A stretch of 64,000 nt of DNA from the NCBI RefSeq assembly GCF_910592395.1, contig NC_088315.1:7504501-7568500 (forward strand). Reading direction: 5' to 3'. The DNA is from Lineus longissimus. Taxonomy: Eukaryota; Nemertea; Pilidiophora; Heteronemertea; Lineidae. Each line of letters opens with the position of its first letter. Position 1 is the stretch's first letter. Made by a program: the position numbers and the translations under genes. The notes beneath the pieces are model-generated. The model ran no database searches. It had not been told where the DNA came from and saw only the letters and a program-made list of their open reading frames with translations. Shown here one piece after another: positions 35,574-47,600 of the stretch.

Positions 35574-36723
35574 ACTTTAAATCGGTGTAAAGTGTTTCGC
35601 GATTCAAAATGTGCTAGAATACATTTTGATGTGTAATTTTATTGATTCTGTATATATTTTATGGTTTACCAGCAGGCTTGCAATCAGGTCTGCGAGACCC
35701 TATACATGTTTGTGGGTACCGGGCATTGTTTTAAAGTGGGTTAGAACGTCCTCAGGTGGACTTTTGAAAAGCTATGCGATTTGCTTTCCTTTTTAAAATT
35801 GAGCAATCCACTTTCACAGCGTAAACAGTTGGCTTACTCATATGATTGGTCAATCATGAGGTTCTCTGATTTGGGAATCCAGTCATGGTAATGGGTATGA
35901 CTCACTGTGATCGTACTACATGTACTCAAGATATTTGTGATTTATTTGGCTAATAATATTTGCAGAGGCCAACAACAAAGAAGTGTGTCGGAGCATGACA
36001 TGTTGGCATACTTTTTTTCCAGCATACAGGTCAAAATAAGAAAAACGAAAGACTGATTTAAAAGTTGGGAAAATAAGCTGGTCTTCAGGTGATCCTGGCC
36101 TACAAATCTTAGTTACTGTGAAAATAATCGACTTTATGTATATTTCCTGATATGATATTCGTGCACAACTTTGAATGATTTGGCAATATCGAAAAATCTG
36201 TAGAAAGTTCCCAAGTTTTTGTCGTCCAATTGAGAATCAATTTCTTGTTGACTTACAGTGAATGCCTCGGCATACACATGTGTTACGTTTTCACTCAGTT
36301 TATACGTAGCCTAGCAACACAAACTCTACTGCTACTATTTACCCTGAGGCGTAGACATGATATCTGAAGCCAGTTGCATCACCTCGCATCAATGAAGTTT
36401 CATCATCTGCGTGATACTGTTTTCAAAAAGAAACAATAATCGATTATTGTTTATGGTAGTTTTTTTGTGCTGATTTTGATAGTTATATTGAGATAGTCTA
36501 TTGGAAGCTGATGTAATAGGTGAATTTAACAAAGCGAATTATTGGTACAGGGATCCTAATTGGCTTTCTCTTATATAAAACTTTTAAAATTCGACTTCAT
36601 TTGGCTGTTTACATTCCAGTTTTAAACACCTTGTTTTGTAACTCTGCTTAATACTAATACTTACAAAATATTCAAACAGTTTTACTATACTTCTGGAGGT
36701 TAGAATATGCCCATTTTACGACA

Positions 36724-36729
36724 AATAAA
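36724..36729 (+). terminator. Candidate polyadenylation signal (PPP1R15)
   Basis: AATAAA about 1.15 kb after the PPP1R15 stop codon, in an A-rich context. A second AATAAA at 37146-37151 is an alternative. Confidence 0.3.
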
Positions 36730-37789
36730 ACAAGGAAAAAGGAAAAAAAGTTGATTTTAAACTAGATACATGAAGAAATTCTTTATGATACACTGCTGTA
36801 TGTCACGGTTTTATGCCGAATGGCATGGCACTCTGTTGCAAAGTTAGGCCATCTCCAACATTGCGTCATGCAAAAGATATACATGTACAGTACATGTATG
36901 CATAAGCCAGGTGTTTGTGACAAAGTTAAATAGCCCTGCCCATGTAAATGTTGTTATTGCACTACAGTAACAGGCAAGTCAACAATGCAGATGCGGTTCT
37001 TGACCTACATTAGCTATAAACTGACGTGATCGACACAGGTGGATTTTCGGCTTGACAGTGGTTAGTGGAGTTTTATAGTACTGTCTAATGCTTGGATTTG
37101 TCTATCATTTCCATTATATGGAATATTTTTATAATCGGAAACTAAAATAAACAATTTTAATTGCATTGAAAATCTGAAGTTGTTTTTGTCATTCAATTTG
37201 TGCTTTTTACTTGATTGTCTGAAAACTATATAAAGACATAGATCTGACACAGAGGGTTTATCTGGATATTGTATTTTCATTGGTGGTGTTGCCAATCGCT
37301 GTGTCACATTCCAAGACTGTTGAATTTGCCATTGACAGTTGTCATTCATAGAATCCATTCCAGAGCCAAGATTTGATTATTTACTCAGAATTATTGGTCA
37401 AATGCCAGAAGTGGGAGAAGAGTAGGGTAGAATATCACAATGCCATGAAGGTTATTGACTACCAGGACAGTATTAACCCTACGTGAGCGAGTGCATGAAG
37501 AATGGCATTATCTTCATTAACTTGCTGGAAGAGGACAGTTGACAACATAAGGCCATGGGAATGAATAATCCGGTTTATCGTCCACCGCCCACATGCCGTT
37601 TTAACTACAGTCCCCAAATTTTTTGGATTTTGAAAATTTTGAAAAACTGCAGTCGTCGTCCGTCGTCGTCGTCACAGTTATGTGTAATTCAATAGTGCCA
37701 GTTTTTAGTAGATGTGGCAGAAGTATGCAACACTTTGAATTGAAAATACTTTTGCAGAAGTAAACCAGTGCTTCCATTTGCCACATTTG

Positions 37790-37806
37790 CCCCCCCCCCC
37801 CCCCCC
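37790..37806 (+). repeat. Poly-C tract (17 C)
   Basis: Uninterrupted C homopolymer in intergenic DNA; its length may be unreliable in an assembly. Confidence 0.9.
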
Positions 37807-38659
37807 AATAAGTCCCGAGACCACAATATATAATATTCTGGTTCTTCGATTTGCCGCTAGGGTTCTGTCATTTTAAGAAAATTGCGCCTGATTCAAAATG
37901 GCCGAAAAACAAAAAAAGTAAAAACTGGTCCCAAATGTTCTTGATTTTTCACGTAATCAAACCACCTTTGAGACAATAAGATTGCCAAACAACTTTTGAG
38001 GTTGGTAAATTGTTTTAAATTGGAGTACTTTATGTTTTCCGTTAGATATTTATGTCAGTAGGCCTAAGTCTCCTTTTATTTTTCATGTGGAAAATATGTG
38101 ATATACGTATACGTAATGCCGAATTTCGGATGCGTTTATTATCGGACACTCACAATCATTGACTAACAATAGACCATGTCCGAAAGTCGACGAGCGGGTA
38201 ACAACAAACATTTATGCGTCTTGACAGCGCATCATGCTGTGCATGGACATGATTGTCCATTTGTTATTCCCCACGCATGTACGTTTTACGGAAAGTAGGT
38301 GGTCTTCCGCCAGTGAGTGAGTACCAGACCGGTACAATCAATATGCCTGACCGTTGGGTATCGGCTGTTATGTAAGACCAAAGGCTGACAAGGCCAAGGA
38401 TCGAAGGGAATGCTTCAGCTGACGCCATGTCTATGAGCATTAATTAAAACTAACAATAATAAAGTACTAAAGTAGCATCGGGATTTGTCTTTTATTTCTC
38501 AGTGAATAATGTTGAAATCCTATATTTTCATCTTCTCTACATGTTGTTACATGTTTAAAATAACTTCATACCCAGTATTTTGTTTGCAGGTAAAAGACTC
38601 TCTTCTTTTCAAAAAAATCAAAGAGTAGAGCCCTCCAAAAAGGCTGAATACTTATCGAA

Positions 38660-39675
38660 ATGGTGATACCAGCCTCCCAGGCTTCACAAGGACAGGGTGA
38701 CACAGATCACAGATTTTCTTATCTTCTTCGTCCTATCCGAGACTTGGCAAAAAATTGGAATGTGGACATTGCGCATGAACTGGAGGATTTCTTAGATGAG
38801 GTAAGAAAAACTCTTTGATTGGGAGGGAGGGGGGCTGACTAATTGGTAAAGATGTTTGCTTCGAACAACTTTATCCTAATATTCATGTACTATCGTATCA
38901 CATTTGTGACCATGATGCATACCTGTCACTACTGACTTCATTTGGAAAAACCACTTGTCAGGGACTGGCTCATTCAGCCTAAAAGTGCTGGTTACTTAAC
39001 ACTCACCCTGTCACAAGAAGAGTGTCCACAGAAGATGAATTATTTACGATGTATTCAGTGAGAATGTTGAACTGTAGTAGAGATGTCACTTGGATGCCAA
39101 ACTGAAAGTGATATGATGTAGGATTCCCTGACAAGTGCTTTGGTTTCTGCTGTAGCCTTGTCGTTTTACTAATTCGGTCTCACTTGCAGGTCGATCAAAT
39201 CAGTATATCCTTCGATGGCGGCTCAACCATCATGAACTTTGCTGAGGCAGCACTGCTTGTCCAGGGTTCTGCGTGTGTCTACAGCAAGAAGGTCGAGTAC
39301 CTGTACTCCCTGGCGTACCAAGTCCTCGACCTTGTCAGCTGTAAAAAGTAAGTTTTAAGTTCAGTTACAATTAGTACCTGAATGCTGCACTCCTTGGCAT
39401 ATCAAGTCCTTGATTTTGTCAGCTGTTTCAAAGTTTAAACTCCCACAAGGAATTTTAAACTTAAATGACTTGCTTATTTCCAATGGATGTTTATGCTCTT
39501 TCTTACGCACACCAATCCCGTTTACAGAAAACTAAACCAGAAGGCATCTGTTGATAGGCAAGGAAATGATAAGGACACAACATTCCGTAATGATGTGGAG
39601 GAGGACTTCTTATCTCTTGATGACATCACAGAACATGGCAATACAGACCTCAAGAGAGGCATCGATGGGAAAGCG
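38660..39675 (+). CDS. NCAPH2: NCAPH2 exons 1-3: N-terminal SMC2-binding domain
   Basis: Residues 1-149. [16 protein letters not shown] begins the CNDH2 N-terminal domain, and exon 2 holds [20 protein letters not shown] and [16 protein letters not shown]. Exon 3 has the conserved [10 protein letters not shown] motif. Intron 2 contains a decayed copy of the 3' part of exon 2 (39373-39426). Confidence 0.95.
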
Positions 39676-42600
39676 GTAAGTTGGCCTTTTCTGTTTAAGA
39701 GTGTTCAAACAGATACTGTTTTCTGTGACGTCCAAGAAATATAAGAGGCTACTTCTGGGGGATGTTCAATGCTTTGAATTCATGAAGCAAAAATCAACCC
39801 AGCCTGGTGGTATGCCCCCAAATTATACTGTACCTTCAGCGATGTATTGTAACGATAATAAATTGTTGACTTTCACAGACAATTCAAGACTTGCCGAATA
39901 CACCTTTGGTTCTAATCAAGCTGGATGCTGATATGAAGGGAGAGAATTCATTACTAAGGTTGGTATGACTCTTTCTTTCATAAGGCCAAGGAAAATTGAC
40001 AAATTGATTCTTGTCCCTGCCTGCCTAGATTTGGCCAACCGATGAAATTTGTTATTTTCTCTATCACATTTTACCACAACTATAGAACGCAGATGAATTA
40101 CATCAGACCACACATACACAGCCCATGCTGACACTACTATTGTCATAGGAGAATGATTTCTAATGATATTTATTCTACATAAGTTGTAGTGTGTGTTGGA
40201 GGGAGACATCCGTCCTTAGGGCATGATGGGGCATGATATGGACATATTTTCCCTTGAAATATGTCGACTCGGGCATCTACCATTACTGAATGATATAAAA
40301 ATTGGCCAATTTGGTGTGCGTTTTCGGGACACCTGAAGGGTACATTTTTAAAAAACCACTCCTTTATGACACAAACTATTTCTTTCAATCCTCCTCATAC
40401 TAGATTTTACACTTTTCTTCAGTCGAAAAGGTGAAGTTTTAGGCAATAAGAATGACTTCAAGATGAATACTTCCAACCTTCACATGACTGGCACCATGAT
40501 GTTAGACTTGACACACCTTGCTCTCCTGGAGGCTACCATACGACACACGTTTACAACGCCGCAGACGTTATTACAAGAAGATCAGGAGATAAACCGGAGT
40601 GGAGCGATAGATATGGATGTGTTGCTAGGTGATCCGACCATAGAACCCATGGATGCTCAAAACGGTAATTACCATAGCAGTGATAGTGTTAGCGTGCCAG
40701 AGAGTTGGCCCTCCTTTATTTGTAGTAATCTTTGGGAAATTGTCCCTAAAAACTATAGGGCACCCCCACTTGTTATCTGTAGATATACCTGCACAGATGT
40801 TTTGCTATTTGCCTGCTAAAGGTTCTCTCTACATTTTCTTGTACTCTCTTGTTTGGGAAAAGAATTCTGTTTCATAACTGAGAGTTACAGGTGCACTAAA
40901 ATGTGTCATTGTATGTCTTTCATTTTAACATGCTCATTCATTGCAGACAGTGCATGCGGCGATGACCTTGGAGGCTTTGACGATGTTGATGGCATTGCAG
41001 AGGAAAATCCGATAGTTCTGGTGGCAAACGTTGTCACAGATGAAAAGCAGGTACACTATCATATCCTTTACAGACTGTGGGTTTTACCTGCACAATGCAT
41101 GATAGTTTTAATTTAAAACGATCATCTGGTGAGGTTAGAATCATGATGTTGGCCTTCTGTTTTTCAAGATGTTTGGACTATTGCCACTTCAGCGTACTGA
41201 CCCTAATGTTTGACGTCGTCTATATTCTCATAGATGGCATTCAAATAGTCTATATGAGATGTCTGATTAGAGGCATTTGATCTCAGGGGAGAAGCTCTTC
41301 CAGTACTGTGCTTAACCACGATTCCATCATTACAACATGAAATCCATTAATTCTTTCCTTTGAATATCCTGGTATACCATTTTCTCGTCTCTTTTATAGG
41401 AAGGACAAGAGCAAATGATGCGCAGATCCGAAAGGACAAAAAAACAAGTTGTATTATTTGAGGAACGACGGCCACTAAAAATTGTCCATAATCACTGGGA
41501 CAACCAGAATCCCCACTCGGATATTGTCCAAGAGAAAAAATTTAACAAAAAGTCTAAAACGATCAAAGTGCCGCCGGAACTGGCTCAGGATACTGCCAAA
41601 CGAAAACGTAAAAAGACGCCGGCTCTTCCTGCCAAGGAAAACAAACTGCCACCACTAGGAGAATTTGTTGCAACTGCATGTAAGTACACATAAAGGACTT
41701 GGAATCTTCACTTTCCCAAAAATGATGTGGGGCCTGTTCAAGTCCAAGTTTGCGAGCGTCTAACGGAAGCCCTGGCGGGGACCTTCTTACCTTGTCTCAC
41801 CCTGTCTAGTTGAGCGTTGTATACAAGCTTGGTGTTTTTCTCTGAAGGCAATGTGATGAGGGCCAATTTCAATCATTGTGTCTTTCTTTTCTAGTCTTCT
41901 CTCACTCCTCCAAGTTCCCAAGAAATCCTCTGAAGGTTCCATCCTACCCAGAGTTTGAGACTCTCTACTGGGAAGAATACAAGAAAAGACAGACCATGCA
42001 CAGAAAAGAAGCAAAGATGTTGGTAGGTGTCTTGGGTGCAACTGATCTCGATATAACTTTTTTGTCAGTCACGCATTTTGAGCCATTAACCACTGTACTA
42101 CGAGAAGTTCTTTGACATTGTTTAGTTGGTTGTGGCTTTCTACAGCATCATTTGCAATGACGTGAATAAACCTGATGCATTATGTTGTACATTGCATTAT
42201 GAAATGTTTAAAAACCTCATTGATAAATTCATTTTAAAGACTGCGAGCCAACCAACCATTCACTGGGATAATGATTTCTTTCAGGTTCAACAAGGCCGAT
42301 TCGACGAACTTGAAGACTTGGAAGATGAGGATATCGCACCACAGCCAGGACTCGGAGATGGAGCTGCAGATGATGATGATGACAACGATAACTATGGATT
42401 CGACCAACCAGTCGATCCATTCCCTGATGATGTCCTCGGCCTTTTGGATGACGGGCCAGAGTATGAGGATGCTGTCAAGGGATCAGGTAAGTTGGTGCAG
42501 TTCAACTGACAGTTACTGGAGCCTCATAGCGTATTGGTTGAGACTGCTTGCTACCACATAGTAGGGCTCGGGGGAACCTAGGATTGTATTTCTGGATGAA

Positions 42601-43972
42601 CAAGCGTGGATTTCAAGCTGATGTCTGCGTCGGGGCAAGCAAAAGTATACAAACTTTTCACTTTTTTTCCAGATCTGTGTCTCTTTATTGAGCACTGATG
42701 GAAAAACTACTGGGTTAAGCTTAAAAGCAGATAATATTCTCTGTTTTGCTTTCAGGGTTTGAGTATTCAGCTACACAGAATACATCCTTGGTAAAGACAT
42801 ATGAAGATTTGGTCAGACAACACGTGGTATGTATTTGAGTATTCTTTGGTGATTTCATATTTCAAGCTATAACAATATGGTAAAGGAATTCAAACAAACC
42901 TTTTAAACAATTTTCACATTTTTTTCCATCATCTTTCAGGAGAGTTATATCAGCAGTGCTCAGCAATATGCCCAGATTACAGAGCTGTCTCGGCGAGTCA
43001 GTGAGTGGGAAGAAAAAATATTACCAAAATTAGAACAGGAGGTGAGCTTTTGAACAAAAATTGTTGAAAATTCCAATTCCGTCATTTATACCATCATTCT
43101 CACACAAATGTATATCCAGCTTTCACTTTTATCAGTGCACAGAGCAGTGTCTCCCCCTGTTTCTTTGGCATCGTCGTTAAAACTTTTATGTTCCATTTCT
43201 CTAGGAGGAGAACGGTGTGTTCGACATCCATCGTTACGGGTCATCCGTCTTGGACTCCTTCTGTGAGGACGACTCGCCTTTTGGAGAAGACGAAAAAATG
43301 CCGTTCCGTTATATTGCGCAGGGGAAGAACGTTCCAGATGTGTGTCGGTTGTTTGCTGCTACTCTGCAGCTGGTAAGTTCTTTGTTTACAGTATGCTGTG
43401 AAAGGTTTTTGGAGAACAACTTTGCAGGGTTCAATGCTTTTCATCAAATACTCTAATTTCACCAATCTAAGATCATTTCTGAACGTGCCAGTCAAAGTTA
43501 TTATTCAAATTGTCACTCGATGCCGTTCAGCATTTTAAAGTTTAATAACCAATGAGATGATGACATCAAGTTTTCCGATAGACATGACGTCATGCTTCCT
43601 GAATGAAGCAGTCGCGGGTCAACGAATTTGGAGTTCCCAGTTACCGATTTAAGAGTTACATACATACACTTCAGCTGCTACCTATTCATGTTCCTGAGTT
43701 AAGAGACTGGAGTACACTCCAGCTGTTTAGAAGAAGACAACTTCTCTGCATCTGCAATTTCTGCTATGAGCTGTTTTCATTCATGTCGAATGGACTGTGT
43801 ATTTAGTTAGTAAAAGTGATTTTTTCTTCAGGCAAACAACTACAATGTAGAGATTGTAACTGAAGGCTGTCTGGACGAAGGCATTGATACCATGGCTTTG
43901 CGGTTACTCTCGACGAACCGCCACCATGAGGCACTCCAGGGATACAGGGCGCCATCTATAGAAGAGTTCTGA
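38660..43972 (+). CDS. NCAPH2: NCAPH2, condensin II kleisin subunit (13 exons)
   Basis: NCAPH2 bridges the SMC2/SMC4 ATPases and the HEAT subunits NCAPD3 and NCAPG2 in condensin II, acting on nuclear and mitotic chromosomes. Exons: 38660-38800, 39190-39347, 39528-39675, 39879-39958, 40423-40664, 40947-41050, 41400-41679, 41895-42022, 42285-42486, 42756-42826, 42940-43041, 43205-43372, 43832-43972. All have GT..AG and unbroken frame, giving 654 residues (human about 605). N-terminal [20 protein letters not shown] and [20 protein letters not shown] are near-identical to vertebrate CAP-H2. The C-terminal [10 protein letters not shown] and [10 protein letters not shown] complete the winged-helix end. 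An acceptor at 38588-38589 shows a leader intron. Start: ATG 38660, just before the conserved block. Confidence 0.96.
39373..39426 (+). pseudogene. Decayed partial copy of NCAPH2 exon 2
   Basis: About 50 bp match the end of exon 2 (about 39296-39343). Exon bases TACTCCCTGGCGTACCAAG become CACTCCTTGGCATATCAAG, and the copy continues TCCTTGATTTTGTCAGCTGT where the exon has TCCTCGACCTTGTCAGCTGT. Frame reads [14 protein letters not shown] and then reaches a stop within a few codons. No donor matches the exon's, so it is not a usable alternative exon. Confidence 0.8.
42756..43972 (+). CDS. NCAPH2: NCAPH2 exons 10-13: C-terminal domain
   Basis: Exon 10 has [14 protein letters not shown], parallel to the SYEELVRRNV segment of vertebrate CAP-H2. 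Exon 11 continues [20 protein letters not shown]. Exon 12 has [14 protein letters not shown] and [11 protein letters not shown]. Exon 13 has NYNVEIV and [17 protein letters not shown]. This is the part that contacts SMC4. It ends with TGA 43970-43972. Confidence 0.94.
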
Positions 43973-44092
43973 GTGAGATTTACAGCTGGAATTGCAATGT
44001 TGAGAATTTATGATCATTGCTAATGAACAATACATTTGCTCTTGAAACAAGGCTTTTGACTTGAGGTCCCAACAATACAGTCTTTTGTTATG

Positions 44093-44098
44093 AATAAA
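44093..44098 (+). terminator. Polyadenylation signal of NCAPH2
   Basis: AATAAA 121 bp after the NCAPH2 stop codon, followed by T-rich sequence. It fits a short 3' UTR ending about 530 bp before the next gene's start codon. Confidence 0.65.
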
Positions 44099-44114
44099 TA
44101 GGTCATCTACTGTA

Positions 44115-44641
44115 TATTGAGTTTATGACTTTGCATGCAGTCATGCATGTCCTTGGACTCAGTTTGTTACTTTTGTATATGTAATCTGTATGATAAAGAT
44201 ATTAAGTCAATATTTGTCTCTTGTTATTATTGGTCTTCTGCCTTCACTGTCAAGCTGGACATGCCAAAACTGTCGCCTGTCAATCAATTCATGCACATTT
44301 TCAACTCAGAAGGAGGCATATTTTTGACCTGCTGTGAGGATGATATTATATATATGTGCATCCCCACATTGATGATAATCATTGAGATTCCTGGCTTCAT
44401 TTCAATTCTTCAGTCCTGAATAGATGTGATGGATATATAATCTGTGGTTGCTTTTGGTTTTGAGAAGGAAAAATGTTGATCAGTTCCATCTTTTCACACC
44501 AGGTGCCGCACCGCAATAAACATCATGGCGGATTGACATCTCAAAATTTATTTTCATGACGGATTATAATGATAATTTCGGGACAATTTCGCATGGTTTT
44601 GCCTTAACGTCTAACGTGCATAGGGATTATAACCTGGAAAA
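44115..44641 (+). promoter_or_regulatory. Promoter and 5' leader of BRSK
   Basis: The only space for a proximal BRSK promoter lies between the NCAPH2 poly(A) site and ATG 44642. ATCATGGCGG (44521-44530) resembles a YY1 site. Upstream ATGs occur at 44524 (3 codons then TGA), 44556 (long, overlapping) and 44593 (4 codons then TAA). No TATA box is obvious. Confidence 0.4.
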
Positions 44642-47600
44642 ATGTCTCATCATAAAGACGAACAATATATTGGGCCTTATCGGCTGGAGAAGACGCTTGG
44701 AAAAGGGCAGACAGGTAAAAACACCCAAATCATCTGATAGTCAATAGCTGTATACACTGTATTCTGCTATGTCAATATGTACACTGTGTGTAATGCTACA
44801 TGGAGCTAATGTCAAGATAATTCTCTTTGTATGCATGTATTGAAATTGTTTAAAATTGCATTGTTAAATTCATAATAAGAATAATTCACAGATATCATTA
44901 TGCTTTTATTGAATGAAGTCGAAAGTGATGTTAATGATTTTTTTTATTCATTGATTCCTCGACCTCGCTGCTAGCGGGCGCTCTCCATGGTGTTGATGAG
45001 GATGATTCATCGCTGTCCACGATAAGATGTGTAGCCTGAATTATTGCTGCTGGGGAATATGCCAGAGCACATCATCGTTCAGAACTGTCTATCATGTACA
45101 TTAGAACCTCTCTATTAAAGTCGGTCTATACCCATGCGTGGTACAAAACTGCCCAACTGATGACAATGATTAAAGAAAAGGCCAGTCCTGCTATTCTATT
45201 GTTAATTTCTGGCAGGTCATAACCAGTCCGTGTATAATGTAGTAATTTTAATCACCACACTGGATATGATATAAAAAATTTTAACTTCGCTCCGTGCTCG
45301 GGTATGACTGCATGGTAATTGGTATTGGCATGTGGCTCTGTACCAATGCAGAGGGTGTTGCATCATTGATGCTGTCAATATTAATTGTGTTGATTGGTCT
45401 GTCACAATATTATCATTCTTACTTATAATTCTTTGTAATGTTGTGGGTGGGCCATAGGGTCCAAGAGGTTTGCTTTCCCTACTTGAGTAGTTGGAGTCAT
45501 AATCTGGGAAAACTTCCGTTGAGATTTTTGCAGGTTTATACTTTGAAGCGTCCATGCAACGTCTATCTTGGGGTCTCCCCTATCCACCATGAGTCAACCT
45601 TGCTGATGTGAGATCCATCACTTTTTATGGGGATATGGCATACAATAATTGGGATACCAAAATTCCCAGGGATGATCAGTGCTGTAATCATCATCATAAC
45701 TACAAAATGTACCTGATGAAGTTGAACTTGAGGCCAACTGGCATTCCTGTTGGTTATTGGCACTTCTGGCAAATCACCAACCGAAGGTGGTACAAACATT
45801 CACAGTATTTTTCCTGTTTGGTTTGATATTCAGGTACTTGTGTTATAAAAATACCAAACTGGCAGTCCTTGGTTGTCTAAAATCAAGACTGCTAGTGGAG
45901 ACTAAAAATGTAGACTAAAACCCAAGGCACTAGCAGAAGTTTGAGGTCTGTCAACCAAGGAACTTTAGCAAGGTGTTCCTTTCTAATCTAAAAGGTCTCA
46001 CAATGAACATTTGCCATCAAATGAAACGCACTGGCTCTTGGTTGCGGACCAAGAACCTGGGCTTAATGTATTTCCGCTGTGTCATTGATGATAGCCTTTA
46101 CCAATGCCTTTGAGAAATTCATGTCAGAATATTGCTGATTTTGCTTATTTATTAAGTTTAAAATCATATCTTCTTTATTTTCATACTGACATGAGTGATA
46201 TAGCAGGTGATTGCATGGGCCTAAAAGTTGTCCTCCCTGACAGTTACTGCCAGTTGATATACAGCTATCAGACTGCATCATTGAATTATTCATTCTGCTA
46301 TAAGGAGGAAGGGGTGAATGATTGAGAGAGCTACTGGTTGTGAATCATGTCGGATGAATCACGCTTGTTGCATGAATGATTCTATTATTCTGCATCTCAA
46401 ATCAAGATTGCGCTCGCTGCAAACAAGTTGCTGTACATGTCATGACCCGATAGAGAGACACGTGCGGGTTACTAGCAAAGTGGTAATATCACAAGCCGGG
46501 TTGGCAAAACTGTCTGAGGGATAGAACTCTGGTGTCTTTATTCAGGTTTTTCAAATACTCCTTCGTTGCTTTGTATGATGTACTAAAAGTATACTGTCGT
46601 CAACAAAACTCATGGGGTCAAAATAAACAATCTGGCCTAATTGTACCCATTCTGGGTGCTCCTGGTTTAGAGCGAATCAAAAACAGGATGCAGGACTACT
46701 GGCATGACTACATACCCCACTTGATTGTATTCCATGGTGGAGAGAAGCAACGTGTGTGGTAAAGTTCTTGCCCAAAGTGGTGGATCTCTCAGGGAGTGCC
46801 CTCAGACCATCATTTTAAAGCTCTGTGTTGACTGGACTGCGCCCCATTACCCAAAATTCTGGACACGCCACTGTTGTCCATGGACGTAGTGACGCCAGTT
46901 TTAAGGACAACGTCCTGAAATATTTCTTAGAGCACTCGAATAAACACACAACCTTCTGCATAGTTTCCTCCATCATAGCAGCTCAGCCTTTTCTTGCATG
47001 CTGGGTGCTGACATGTCCATGCCTGGCATGAGGCCCTCAGTAACAACTCTGCATCAAATGCGTCACGGTCTTCTCATCATCGATGCAAATTGCCTTGTAA
47101 AAAAGCTAGTCTTGGTGGATTACTCAGCCATTAGACAACACGCAACAGCCACTACTTGAGGGTGATGTGTTTGGGGAGATGGGTAACGGTCTCTGTAGCA
47201 CAATTTGACACTGCTACCATTGGCAACAGTTGCTATGACAATATCATTTAAAGTCACTATAAATATGAAATGAAATTGGCTACTAGTAGTAGTAGTTTCT
47301 TCGGGTAAAATGAAATAGTGCTGCCCAAGTTTGCTATAACGTTAAGGACCATAAGGGTTCAGAAAGGTCTTGGAAATGATGAGACAGCTGCCTAGGAATT
47401 GTTTCTTTGAAATGGTCTTGGCAACACACCTTTGAAATGATCTGAGGAGGCTGGTTTTTGATATGATTAAGAGAGGCAAAGGGACTTGGAGATGTTGTTG
47501 CTATGGTCGAGGAGATAGATTTCGGAACTGAACAGGAGAAACATCAGAGGTTATGCTTGATGATCATCCTGAGAAAAAGCATGTACCCAGATCGTTGAGT

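Larger units (their letters stand above)
35574..38589 (+). other. PPP1R15 3' UTR and intergenic DNA up to NCAPH2
   Basis: No gene recognised. It holds AATAAA hexamers at 36724 and 37146, a 17-base poly-C run at 37790-37806 and one TAGGCCTA (38059-38066). The NCAPH2 promoter and first exon must lie in its last part, because a splice acceptor stands at 38588-38589. Confidence 0.4.

Noticed and set aside
44556-44747. 63-codon ORF as the real product at the BRSK first exon
   Set aside because: The kinase frame from ATG 44642 reads the conserved [14 protein letters not shown] motif and joins exon 2 exactly. The other frame reaches a stop right after the junction.
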